NCBI GenBank assembly: GCA_026545225.1
Contig: CM048852.1
Location: forward strand, 12,744,146 to 12,808,145
DNA from: Cornus controversa
Lineage: Eukaryota; Streptophyta; Magnoliopsida; Cornales; Cornaceae
Reading direction: 5' to 3'
Length of the DNA stretch: 64,000 nt
In this document: piece by piece, positions 14,388 through 23,200 of the stretch
Numbering within the stretch: the first letter of the stretch is position 1
Layout: the number at the start of each line of letters is the position of its first letter
Program-made: the position numbers and the translations under genes
The notes under the pieces: generated by a model
Seen by the model: only the letters and a program-made list of their open reading frames with translations
The model's database searches: none
Told to the model about the DNA's origin: nothing

Positions 14388-14392
14388 ATTTC
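14388..14392. repeat. Target-site duplication of TRIM insertion (left copy)
   Basis: ATTTC immediately before the TGTAACGCCCC terminus. It is repeated at 17231-17235 directly after the other terminus. The intact satellite reads GCACGATTTCACTTGG, so one copy is the original sequence. Confidence 0.9.
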
Positions 14393-14554
14393 TGTAACGC
14401 CCCACCCTATCCCGACACAATATTGTCCGCTTTTGGTTCCCCCGGACCAGAGACTTCCCAGGGGGTCACCCATCCTGGTACTACTCCCAGCTAAGCACGC
14501 TTAACTGTGGAGTTCTGGTGGGTTCACAACCATCACGGCTTTAAAACGCGTTGT
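14393..14554 (-). mobile_element. Reversed 5S-like LTR core (left terminus)
   Basis: Reverse complement of the core that recurs seven times on the plus strand further right. The outer end TGTAACGCCCC is the reverse of the LTR 3' (U5) end. 5S-like sequence lies at 14451-14520. The left boundary of the insertion is therefore a U5 end, as is the right boundary. Confidence 0.85.
14451..14520 (-). repeat. 5S-rRNA-like segment inside LTR core
   Basis: On the minus strand it contains CAGAACTCCACAGTTAAGCG, then GCTTAGCTGGGAGTAGTACC and AGGATGGGTGACCCCCTGGG. These correspond to the box A, intermediate and box C promoter region of plant 5S rRNA with a few changes. The first ~45 nt of 5S rRNA are not recognisable, so it is not a 5S gene. 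The same 70 bp recurs forward at 14871-14940, 15250-15319, 15630-15699, 16009-16078, 16359-16428, 16738-16807 and 17103-17172. Confidence 0.85.
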
Positions 14555-14616
14555 TTGGGTATCAGAGTGCACACCGCAGCGTAGCAGACCACACCCCCAC
14601 AATATTGTCCTCTTTG

Positions 14617-14694
14617 GGCGCCTGCCAGGACTCGAAACCACGATCTCCTGGCGCCTACCCTCAAGGCTTTGTTCCTGGCTACCAACTTGGCACC
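14617..14694 (-). repeat. tRNA-like 78-nt cassette (reverse copy)
   Basis: The minus-strand sequence begins GGTGCC, contains TGCCAAGTTGGTAGCC (box A-like) and GGTTTCGAGTCC (box B-like, one T more than the consensus), and ends GGCGCC. The GGTGCC and GGCGCC ends can pair as an acceptor-like stem with one G-U pair. The D and T stems pair poorly, so it is tRNA-derived at best and not a functional tRNA. A second copy lies forward at 16185-16262. Confidence 0.45.
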
Positions 14695-14849
14695 AGAACG
14701 CGTTGTATGGGTATCAGAGTGCACGCCGCAGCATAGCAGACCACACCCCCACAATATTGTCCTCTTTGGGCGCCCAAAGAGGACAATATTGTGGGGGTGT
14801 GGTCTGCTACGCTGCGGTGTGCACTCTGATACCCAAACAACGCGTTTTA
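14694..14849. repeat. Long palindrome, centre between 14771 and 14772
   Basis: The arms meet at TTTGGGC|GCCCAAA and are near-perfect reverse complements for about 74 bases each side (CACCCCCACAATATTGTCCT on the left, AGGACAATATTGTGGGGGTG on the right). Left of this the sequence runs into the tRNA-like cassette, and right of it into the 5S-like core. This is the point where minus-oriented TRIM sequence switches to plus-oriented. Confidence 0.85.
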
Positions 14850-14998
14850 AAGCCGTGATGGTTGTGAACCCACCAGAACTCCACAGTTAAGCGTGCTTAG
14901 CTGGGAGTAGTACCAGGATGGGTGACCCCCTGGGAAGTCTCTGGTCCGGGGGAACCAAAAGCGGACAATATTGTGTCGGGATAGGGTGGGGCGTTACA
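14837..14998 (+). mobile_element. Forward 5S-like LTR core, copy 1
   Basis: Runs from ACAACGCGTTTTAAAG to GGGGCGTTACA. 5S-like sequence is at 14871-14940, and a primer binding site follows at 15001. It is preceded by the palindrome arm rather than the usual ~217-bp internal/U3 segment. Confidence 0.85.
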
Positions 14999-15215
14999 AA
15001 TGGTATCAGAGCCTGACCCAGCCGGAAGTGTGCCGACGGGGACGTCGGGCCTCCTAGGGGGGTGGATTGTGGTGACCCTTGTGGGCGGGTGTGATGTGGG
15101 CGGGTGCGAGACACTGGGCGAGCTACCACACTGGCAGGCTACAGGGTGCTCAATCCCACATCGCCTGGGTAGGAATGGGGAAGTATTATATGTATGATTA
15201 TCACCCTTCTATGAC
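14999..15215 (+). mobile_element. TRIM internal plus U3 segment with PBS, copy 1
   Basis: Begins AA then TGGTATCAGAGC (15001-15012), matching the 3' end of plant initiator Met-tRNA. It continues with GC-rich non-coding sequence containing CCTAGGGGGGTGG, a possible polypurine tract, before the next 5S core. The exact LTR 5' end is not resolved; TGTGATGTGGG at 15090 is a candidate. Near-identical segments occur at 15378-15595, 15758-15974, 16487-16703 and 16866-17068. Confidence 0.75.
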
Positions 15216-15377
15216 ACAACGCGTTTTAAAGCCGTGATGGTTGTGAACCCACCAGAACTCCACAGTTAAGCGTGCTTAGCTGGGAGTAGTACCAGGATGG
15301 GTGACCCCCTGGGAAGTCTCTGGTCCGGGGGAACCAAAAGCGGACAATATTGTGTCGGGATAGGGTGGGGCGTTACA
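15216..15377 (+). mobile_element. Forward 5S-like LTR core, copy 2
   Basis: Same core as copy 1, 379 bp further on. 5S-like part at 15250-15319; followed by a primer binding site at 15380. Confidence 0.85.
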
Positions 15378-15595
15378 AATGGTATCAGAGCCTGACCCAG
15401 CCGGAAGTGTGCCGACGGGGACGTCGGGCCTCCTAGGGGGGTGGATTGTGGTGACCCTTGTGGGCGGGTGTGATGTGGGCGGGTGCGAGACACTGGGCGA
15501 GCTACCACACTGGCAGGCTACAGGGTGCTCAATCCCACATCGCCTGGGTGTGGAATGGGGAAGTATTATATGTATGTTTATTACCCTTCTATGAC
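15378..15595 (+). mobile_element. TRIM internal plus U3 segment with PBS, copy 2
   Basis: Primer binding site TGGTATCAGAGC at 15380-15391. It differs from copy 1 near its end (GGTGTGGAATGG and TATGTTTATTACCC). The same variants appear in the 16866-17068 copy, so the segment types alternate. Confidence 0.75.
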
Positions 15596-15757
15596 ACAAC
15601 GCGTTTTAAAGCCGTGATGGTTATGAACCCACCAGAACTCCACAGTTAAGCGTGCTTAGCTGGGAGTAGTACCAGGATGGGTGACCCCCTGGGAAGTCTC
15701 TGGTCCGGGGGAACCAAAAGCGGACAATATTGTGTCGGGATAGGGTGGGGCGTTACA
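15596..15757 (+). mobile_element. Forward 5S-like LTR core, copy 3
   Basis: 5S-like part at 15630-15699; primer binding site follows at 15760. Reads GATGGTTATGAACCC where most copies have GTTGTG, a variant shared with the last core at 17069. Confidence 0.85.
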
Positions 15758-15974
15758 AATGGTATCAGAGCCTGACCCAGCCGGAAGTGTGCCGACGGGG
15801 ACGTCGGGCCTCCTAGGGGGGTGGATTGTGGTGACCCTTGTGGGCGGGTGTGATGTGGGCGGGTGCGAGACACTGGGCGAGCTACCACACTGGCAGGCTA
15901 CAGGGTGCTCAATCCCACATCGCCTGGGTAGGAATGGGGAAGTATTATATGTATGATTATCACCCTTCTATGAC
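15758..15974 (+). mobile_element. TRIM internal plus U3 segment with PBS, copy 3
   Basis: Primer binding site at 15760-15771. Sequence type as copy 1 (GGTAGGAATGG near its end). Confidence 0.75.
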
Positions 15975-16136
15975 ACAACGCGTTTTAAAGCCGTGATGGT
16001 TGTGAACCCACCAGAACTCCACAGTTAAGCGTGCTTAGCGGGGAGTAGTACCAGGATGGGTGACCCCCTGGGAAGTCTCTGGTCCGGGGGAACCAAAAGC
16101 GGACAATATTGTGTCGGGATAGGGTGGGGCGTTACA
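15975..16136 (+). mobile_element. Forward 5S-like LTR core, copy 4 (no PBS after it)
   Basis: 5S-like part at 16009-16078 with a GCTTAGCGGGGAG variant. Unlike other copies it is followed directly by GGTCTGCTACGCTGCGG, a piece of the palindrome/tRNA-cassette module, so the usual internal segment is missing here. This is a rearrangement junction. Confidence 0.85.
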
Positions 16137-16184
16137 GGTCTGCTACGCTGCGGTGTGCACTCTGATACCCATACAACGCGTTCT

Positions 16185-16262
16185 GGTGCCAAGTTGGTAG
16201 CCAGGAACAAAGCCTTGAGGGTAGGCGCCAGGAGATCGTGGTTTCGAGTCCTGGCAGGCGCC
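16185..16262 (+). repeat. tRNA-like 78-nt cassette (forward copy)
   Basis: Same 78-nt segment as at 14617-14694, in the opposite orientation. It is preceded by ACAACGCGTT and followed by CCAAAGAGGACAATATTGTG. Those are the same flanks the 5S-like cassette has (ACAACGCGTT before, CCAAAAGCGGACAATATTGTG after), so it occupies the equivalent position of an LTR-like module. Confidence 0.45.
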
Positions 16263-16324
16263 CAAAGAGGACAATATTGTGGGGGTGTGGTCTGCTACGC
16301 TGCGGTGTGCTCTCTGATACCCAA

Positions 16325-16486
16325 ACAACGCGTTTTAAAGCCGTGATGGTTGTGAACCCACCAGAACTCCACAGTTAAGCGTGCTTAGCTGGGAGTAGTA
16401 CCAGGATGGGTGACCCCCTGGGAAGTCTCTGGTCCGGGGGAACCAAAAGCGGACAATATTGTGTCGGGATAGGGTGGGGCGTTACA
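16325..16486 (+). mobile_element. Forward 5S-like LTR core, copy 5
   Basis: Preceded by the tRNA-like module and followed by a primer binding site at 16489. 5S-like part at 16359-16428. Confidence 0.85.
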
Positions 16487-16703
16487 AATGGTATCAGAGC
16501 CTGACCCAGCCGGAAGTGTGCCGACGGGGACGTCGGGCCTCCTAGGGGGGTGGATTGTGGTGACCCTTGTGGGCGGGTGTGATGTGGGCGGGTGCGAGAC
16601 ACTGGGCGAGCTACCACACTGGCAGGCTACAGGGTGCTCAATCCCACATCGCCTGGGTAAGAATGGGGAAGTATTATATGTATGATTATCACCCTTCTAT
16701 GAC
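16487..16703 (+). mobile_element. TRIM internal plus U3 segment with PBS, copy 4
   Basis: Primer binding site at 16489-16500. Same type as copy 1 with GGTAAGAATGG near its end. Confidence 0.75.
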
Positions 16704-16865
16704 ATAACGCGTTTTAAAGCCGTGATGGTTGTGAACCCACCAGAACTCCACAGTTAAGCGTGCTTAGCTGGGAGTAGTACCAGGATGGGTGACCCCCTGG
16801 GAAGTCTCTGGTCCGGGGGAACCAAAAGCGGACAATATTGTGTCGGGATAGGGTGGGGCGTTACA
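16704..16865 (+). mobile_element. Forward 5S-like LTR core, copy 6
   Basis: Starts ATAACGCG rather than ACAACGCG. 5S-like part at 16738-16807; primer binding site follows at 16868. Confidence 0.85.
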
Positions 16866-17068
16866 AATGGTATCAGAGCCTGACCCAGCCGGAAGTGTGC
16901 CGACGGGGACGTCGGGCCTCCTAGGGGGGTGGATTGTGGTGACCCTTGTGGGCGGGTGCGAGACACTGGGCGAGCTACCATACTGGCAGGCTACAGGGTG
17001 CTCAATCCCACATCGCCTGGGTGTGGAATGGGGAAGTATTATATGTATGTTTATTACCCTTCTATGAC
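16866..17068 (+). mobile_element. TRIM internal plus U3 segment with PBS, copy 5 (15-bp deletion)
   Basis: Primer binding site at 16868-16879. About 15 bp are missing where other copies read GTGGGCGGGTGTGATGTGGG; the flanking GTGGGCGGGTG direct repeat has collapsed to one copy. Other variants match copy 2. Confidence 0.75.
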
Positions 17069-17230
17069 ACAACGCGTTTTAAAGCCGTGATGGTTATGAA
17101 CCCACCAGAACTCCACAGTTAAGCGTGCTTAGCTGGGAGTAGTACCAGGATGGGTGACCCCCTGGGAAGTCTCTGGTCCGGGGGAACCAAAAGCGGACAA
17201 TATTGTGTCGGGATAGGGTGGGGCGTTACA
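17069..17230 (+). mobile_element. Forward 5S-like LTR core, copy 7 (right terminus)
   Basis: 5S-like part at 17103-17172. Ends GGGGCGTTACA directly against the right target duplication ATTTC (17231-17235). Confidence 0.85.
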
Positions 17231-18158
17231 ATTTCACTTGGATTGGGACTTTTCGAATCAAACAAGTCAAACGAAACAAGTTCGAAACCGTTGTTGTCAT
17301 TCTCTATTCTCCTGCACATCCAGACGGTCAATTCTAGAACAAAGCAACATACTGTTGTGGTCATGCCTAATTTTTGCACGGAATTATTCTTTTCGACTCA
17401 GAACAACTCAAACAAACTTAGATGAAGATCGGATCGACATACTCGCCGTTTCTTTGGGACGTTTTGATGGTTTAATTTCAAAATAAGCAACGTACGATTC
17501 GTATTATTCCAGGACTTCTCCTGGAATGTGGTTTTCGAATCAAAACAACTCAAAGGAAACAAGTTTAAAATGGTTGGTAGCTTGCTAATTGTTTCCTTTA
17601 GATGTCCAAAAGGTCGAATTTGGAACAAAGCACCATACGGTTGTGATGAAGATCGGATTGACTTGTTCGTCATTTCTTTTGGATGCTTTGATGGTCTAAT
17701 TTGGAAAAAAACAACGTACGATTCTGATTATGGCACAACTTCTCAAGGAATAGGGTTTTTGAATTAGAACAACTCAAACTAAACTTGTTTAAAATCTTCG
17801 ATAGCTTGCTAATTGTTTCTTTTACTTGTCCAGATGGTCGAATTTGGCACAAAGCACCATACGGTTGTGATCATTCATGAGTGCAGCAAGGACGTCGTCA
17901 CGATCGAATTTGGCATAGAGCAACGTATAATTCTAAGTATGGCACGATTTCACTTGGATTGGGACTTTTCGAATCAAAACAAGTCAAACGAAACAAGTTC
18001 GAAACCGTTGTTGTCATTCTCTATTCTTCTGGATATCCAGATGGTCAATTCTTGCACAAAGCACCATACGGTTGTTTTCATGCCTAATTTTTACAAGGAA
18101 TTGTTCTTTTTGACTCAGAACAACTCCAACAAACATGGATGAAGATCGGATCGACATG
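17231..18158. repeat. Satellite array, segment 2
   Basis: Resumes with ATTTCACTTGG, exactly where the array broke at 14392. Contains the B unit (CATGCCT at 17362) and most of a C unit (18079). Interrupted at 18159 by the poly(T) start of the next insertion. Confidence 0.96.
18145..18158. repeat. Target-site duplication of LINE-like insertion (left copy)
   Basis: ATCGGATCGACATG is repeated at 18836-18849. Two further T residues could belong to the duplication or to the poly(T) run, so its length is 14-16 bp, typical of target-primed reverse transcription. Confidence 0.88.
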
Positions 18159-18835
18159 TTTTTTTTTTTTTTTTTTTTGAAAGGTAAGTGGATTTAAAGA
18201 AACGAAACAAAGCCAAATTACAATTTGACTTGGGGCATACCCCAAGGGGGAATAACAAAAGAAACAAAGATGTGGAATCCCCATATCCACCAAACTAATA
18301 AAAACCAACTAACCAACCCCAAACCATCATCAATCCAAACTAAAAGAATATAACACTCCAACCTACCCTCAAAATCCTCTCTAACTCGATTTACAAACAT
18401 CAGCCCAAAATTAACAAACCAAACATTAACACTATACAAGAGAAATTTAGGAAACAGCCCCATACAACCTCTAAGACCAGTCATGCCACAGATGAGTCCC
18501 CATTACACCATGCAAGACCTTAACCATCCACACCCAGCAAATGTCACAACAGCCAGATCCACCATAAATCATACAATCCCCACAGCAACCCTTGCCCCCG
18601 CAGCACCTGCCACAGCAACAATGCCCATAACAGGAACCAAACCAGCAAAAATCCACCCTGTTACTCACTCCAGCCACCCTTGACCATAGCTCAAGTAAAA
18701 CCCCCAGCAGCCGAATACAACAACTGTAGTACCTATTAAAATTTAGAACACAAAACAGCATGTCATAGCTCTGCTGCCCATGAACACCATGCCAGCACAA
18801 ATACGAACCCATCTGCCCAGCATTACACCTGCAGA
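18159..18835 (-). mobile_element. 5'-truncated LINE-like retro-insertion with poly(A) tail
   Basis: Begins on the plus strand with 20 T residues (18159-18178). On the minus strand it therefore ends ...CTTACCTTTC followed by poly(A). It is bounded by a 14-16-bp duplication. The minus strand is G/T-rich, contains TTTGTTATTCCCCCTTGGGG and ends in a style common in 3' tails of plant L1-type LINEs. No reverse transcriptase or endonuclease is encoded in the ~660 bp. A minus-strand reading frame at 18471-18848 starts in the flanking satellite and is Cys/Gly-rich low-complexity sequence, so it is not counted as a gene. Alternatives are a retrocopied transcript or a non-autonomous LINE derivative. Confidence 0.75.
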
Positions 18836-20218
18836 ATCGGATCGACATGTTCGTCGTTTCTTTGGGACGCTTTGCGGTTTAATTTCAAAAAAAGCAACGT
18901 ATGATTCGTATTATGGCACGACTTCTCCTGGAATGTGGTTTTCGAATCAAAACAACGCAAATGAAACAAGTTTAAAATGGTTGGTAGCTTGCTAATTGTT
19001 TCCTTTAGATGTCCAAAAGGTCGAATTTGGAACAAAGCACCATACGGTTGTGATGAAGATCGGATTGACTTGTTCGTCATTTCTTTTGGATGCTTTGATG
19101 GTCTAATTTGGAAAAAAGCAACGTACGATTCTGATTATGGCACAACTTCTCAAGGAATAGGGTTTTTGAATTAGAACAACTCAAACTAAACTTGTTTAAA
19201 ATCTTCGATAGCTTGCTAATTGTTTCTTTTACTTGTCCAGATGGTCGAATTTGGCACAAAGCACCATACGGTTGTGATCATTCATGAGTGCAGCAAGGAC
19301 GTCGTCACGGTCGAATTTGGCATAAAGCAACGTATAATTCTAAGTATGGCACGATTTCACTTGGATTGGGACTTTTCGAATTAAAACAAGTCAAATGAAA
19401 CAAGTTTGAAACCGTTGTTGTCATTCTCTATTCTTCTGCACATCCAGACGGTCAATTCTAGAACAAAGCAACATACTGTTGTGGTCATGCCTGATTTTTG
19501 CACGGAATTATTCTTTTCGACTCAGAACAACTCAAACAAACTTAGATGAAGATCGGATCGACATACTCGCCGTTTCTTTGGGACGTTTTGATGGTTTAAT
19601 TTCAAAATAAGCAACGTACGATTCGTATTATGCCAGGACTTCTCCTGGAATGTGGTTTTCGAATCAAAACAACTCAAAGGAAACAAGTTTAAAATGGTTG
19701 GTAGCTTGCTAATTGTTTCCTTTAGATGTCCAAACGGTCAAATTTGGAACAAACCACCATACGGTTGTGATGAAGATTGGATTCACATGTTCAACATTTC
19801 TTTGGGATGTTTTGATGCACTAATTTGGAAAAAAGCAACGTACGATTCTTATTGTGGCACAACTTCTCCAGGAATTGGGTTTTTGAATTAGAACAACTCA
19901 AACTAGTTTAAAATCATCGACAGCTTGCTAATTGTTTCTTTTACTTGCCCAGATGGTCGAATTTCGCACAAAGCACCATACGGTTGTGATAATTCATCAG
20001 TGCAGCAAGGAATTACTCTTTTCGATTCAGGACCTCCTCACGGTCGAATTTGGCATAAAGCAACTTATAATTCTAAGTATGGCACGATTTCACTTGGATT
20101 GGGACTTTTCGAATCAAAACAAGTCGAACGAAAAGAGTTCAAAACCGTTGTTGTCATTCTCTATTCTTCTAGACATCCAGATGGTCAATTCTAGCACAAA
20201 GCACCATACGGTTGTAGT

Positions 20219-23200
20219 CATGCCTGATTTTTGTAATGAATTATTCTTTTCGACTCAAAACAACTCAAACAAACATGGATGAATATCAGATATACATGCT
20301 CATCGTTTCTTTGGGACGCTTTGATGGTTTAATTTCAAAAAAAGCAATGTACGATTCGTATTATGGGACGACTTCTCCTGTAATGTGGTTTTCGAATCAA
20401 AACAACTCAAATGAAATGAGTTTAAAATGGTTGGTAGCTTGTTAATTGTTTCCTTTAGATGTCCAAAAGGTCGAATTTGGAATAAAGCACCATACGGTTG
20501 TGATGAAGATCGGATTGACTTGTTCGCCATTTCTTTTGGATGCTTTGATGGTCTAATTTAGAAAAATGCAACTTAAGATTCTGATTATGGCACAACTTCT
20601 CCAGGAATGGGGTTTTTGAATCAGAACAACTCAAACTAAACTTGTCTAAAATCGTGGATAGCTGGCTAATGGTTTCTTTTAGTTGTCCAGATGGTCAAAT
20701 TTCGCACAAAGCACCATACGGTTGTGATTATTCATGAGTGCAGCAAGGAATTACTCTTTTCGATTCAGGACGTCCTCACGGTCGAATTTGGCATAAAGCA
20801 ACGTATAATTCTAAGTATGGCACGATTTCACTTGCTTTGGGACTTTTCGAATCAAAACAAGTTAAACGAAACAATTTCAAAACTGTTGTTGTCATTCTCT
20901 ATTCTTCTGCACATCCAGACGGTCAATTCTAGCACAAAGCACCATACTGTTGTGGTCATGCCTGATTTTTGTAAGGAATTGTTCTTTTCCACTCAGAATA
21001 ACTCAAACAAACTTGGATGAAGATCGGATCGACATGCTCGTCGTTTCTTTGGGACGCTTTGGCGGTTTAATTTTGAAAAAAGCAACGTACGATTCGTATT
21101 ATGGCACGACTTCTCCTGGAATGGGGTTTCGAATCAAAACAACTCAAACAAAACAAGTTTGAAATCGTTGTTAGCTTGCTAATTGTTTCCTTTAGATGTC
21201 CTAACGGTCAAATTTGGAACAAAGCACCATACGGTTGTGATGAAGATCGGATTGACATGTTCGTCATTTCTTTTGGATGCTTTGATGCTGTAATTTGGAA
21301 AAAAGCAACGTACAATTCTGATTATGGCACGACTTCTCCCGGAATGGGATTTTTGAATTAGAACAACTCAAACTAAACTTGTTTAAAATCATCGATAGCT
21401 TGCTAATTGTTTCTTTTACTTGTCCAGATGGTCGAACTTGGCACAAAGCATCATACGGTTGTGATCATTCATGAGTGCAGCAAGGACGTCCTCACAGTCA
21501 AATTTGGCGTAAAGCAACGTATAATTCTAAGTATGGCACGATTTCACTTGGATTGGGACTTTTCGTATCAAAATAAGTCAAACGAAACAAGTTCGAAACC
21601 GTTGTTGTCATTCTCTATTCTTCTGGATATCCAGATGGTCAATTCTAGCACAAAGCACCATACGGTTGTGGTCATGCCTGATTTTTGCAAGGAATTGTTC
21701 TTTTGACTCAGAACAACTCCAACAAACATGGACGAAGATCGGATCGACATGTTCGTCGTTTCTTTGGGACGCTTTGCGGTTTAATTTCAAAAAAAGCAAC
21801 GTATGATTCGTATTATGGCACGACTTCTCCTGGAATGTGGTTTTCGAATCAAAACAACGCAAATGAAACAAGTTTAAAATGGTTGGTAGCTTGCTAATTG
21901 TTTCCTTTAGATGTCCAAAAGGTCGAATTTGGAACAAAGCACCATACGGTTGTGATGAAGATCGGATTGACTTGTTCGTCATTTCTTTTGGATGCTTTGA
22001 TGGTTTAATTTGGAAAAAAGCAACGTACGATTCTGATTATGGCACAACTTCTCAAGGAATAGGGTTTTTGAATTAGAACAACTCAAACTAAACTTGTTTA
22101 AAATCTTCGATAGCTTGCTAATTGTTTCTTTTACTTGTCCAGATGGTCGAATTTGGCACAAAGCACCATACGGTTGTGATCATTCATGAGTGCAGCAAGG
22201 ACGTCGTCACGGTCGAATTTGGCATAAAGTAACGTATAATTCTAAGTATGGCACGATTTCACTTGGATTGGGACTTTTCGAATCAGAACAAGTCAAACGA
22301 AACAAGTTCGAAACCGTTGTTGTCATTCTCTATTCTCCTGCACATCCAGACGGTCAATTCTAGAACAAAGCAACATACTGTTGTGGTCATGCCTGATTTT
22401 TGCACGGAATTATTCTTTTCGACTCAGAACAACTCAAACAAACTTAGATGAAGATCGGATCGACATACTCGCCGTTTCTTTGGGACGTTTTGATGGTTTA
22501 ATTTCAAAATAAGCAACGTACGATTCGTATTATGCCAGGACTTCTCCTGGAATGTGGTTTTCGAATCAAAACAACGCAAAGGAAACAAGTTTAAAATGGT
22601 TGGTAGCTTGCTAATTGTTTCCTTTAGATGTCCAAAAGGTCGAATTTGGAACAAAGCACCATACGGTTGTGATGAAGATCGGATTGACTTGTTCGTCATT
22701 TCTTTTGGATGCTTTGATGGTCTAATTTGGAAAAAAGTAACGTACGATTCTGATTATGGCACAACTTCTCAAGGAATAGGGTTTTTGAATTAGAACAACT
22801 CAAACTAAACTTGTTTAAAATCTTCGATAGCTTGCTAATTGTTTCTTTTACTTGTCCAGATGGTCGAATTTGGCACAAAGCACCATACGGTTGTGATCAT
22901 TCATGAGTGCAGCAAGGACGTCGTCACGATCGAATTTGGCATAGAGCAACGTATAATTCTAAGTATGGCACGATTTCACTTGGATTGGGACTTTTCGAAT
23001 CAAAACAAGTCAAACGAAACAAGTTCGAAACCGTTGTTGTCATTCTCTATTCTTCTGGATATCCAGATGGTCAATTCTTGCACAAAGCACCATACGGTTG
23101 TTTTCATGCCTAATTTTTGCAAGGAATTGTTCTTTTTGACTCAGAACAACTCCAACAAACATGGATGAAGATCGGATCGACATGTTCGTCGTTTCTTTGG

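Larger units (their letters stand above)
1..14392. repeat. Satellite array, segment 1 (~717-bp units)
   Basis: Uninterrupted tandem array in one orientation. The landmark CATGCCT occurs once per unit, at 61, 799, 1515, 2231, 2948, 3681, 4419, 5134, 5850, 6583, 7321, 8037, 8752, 9469, 10185, 10902, 11618, 12351, 13089 and 13805. Spacing is 715-738 bp. Units of the same type are nearly identical, differing by scattered substitutions. Frequent short ORFs recur in several frames on both strands, as expected when a stop-poor unit is repeated, and none looks like a protein gene. The last unit is cut by the TRIM insertion at 14393. I do not recognise the satellite family. Confidence 0.97.
14393..17230. 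mobile_element. Composite Cassandra-like TRIM insertion with 5S-rRNA-derived LTRs
   Basis: A 2,838-bp GC-rich insertion in AT-rich satellite, bounded by TGTAACGCCCC at the left and GGGGCGTTACA at the right and flanked by the 5-bp duplication ATTTC. It holds eight copies of a ~162-bp LTR core with sequence related to the 3' two-thirds of plant 5S rRNA, one reversed and seven forward. Five forward cores are followed two bases later by TGGTATCAGAGC, the primer binding site matching initiator Met-tRNA. Cassandra TRIMs are known for 5S-like sequence in LTRs of short non-coding elements, and this fits. Unusual points are the tandem 365-380-bp reiteration, the inverted left arm, and two tRNA-like cassettes. 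There is no coding capacity; mobility would need proteins from another element. Confidence 0.85.
12351..20218. repeat. Higher-order block 4: A1-A2-A3-B-C-B, split by two insertions
   Basis: A1 12351, A2 13089, A3 13805, B 17362, C 18079, B 19486. The TRIM insertion lies between A3 and B, and the LINE-like insertion lies inside the C unit. Subtracting 2,843 bp (TRIM plus target duplication) and 690-691 bp (LINE-like element plus target duplication) leaves ~4,335 bp, the same length as blocks 5 and 6. This independently supports both insertion boundaries. Confidence 0.9.

Noticed and set aside
14533-17072. 80-107-codon frames on both strands of the TRIM insertion
   Set aside because: Proline/glycine-rich frames in GC-rich non-coding repeats, overlapping each other and repeated with each TRIM unit; no known family.
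14451-17172. 5S rRNA genes
   Set aside because: The first ~45 nt of 5S rRNA are missing, internal promoter positions have substitutions, and each copy is embedded in an LTR core followed by a primer binding site.
18159-18835. SINE
   Set aside because: No box A/box B pol III promoter at the 5' end in the minus orientation, and the length is large for a plant SINE.
18471-18848. 125-codon minus-strand frame overlapping the LINE-like insertion
   Set aside because: Its start lies in the satellite flank, and the body is Cys/Gly low-complexity translation without a recognisable domain.
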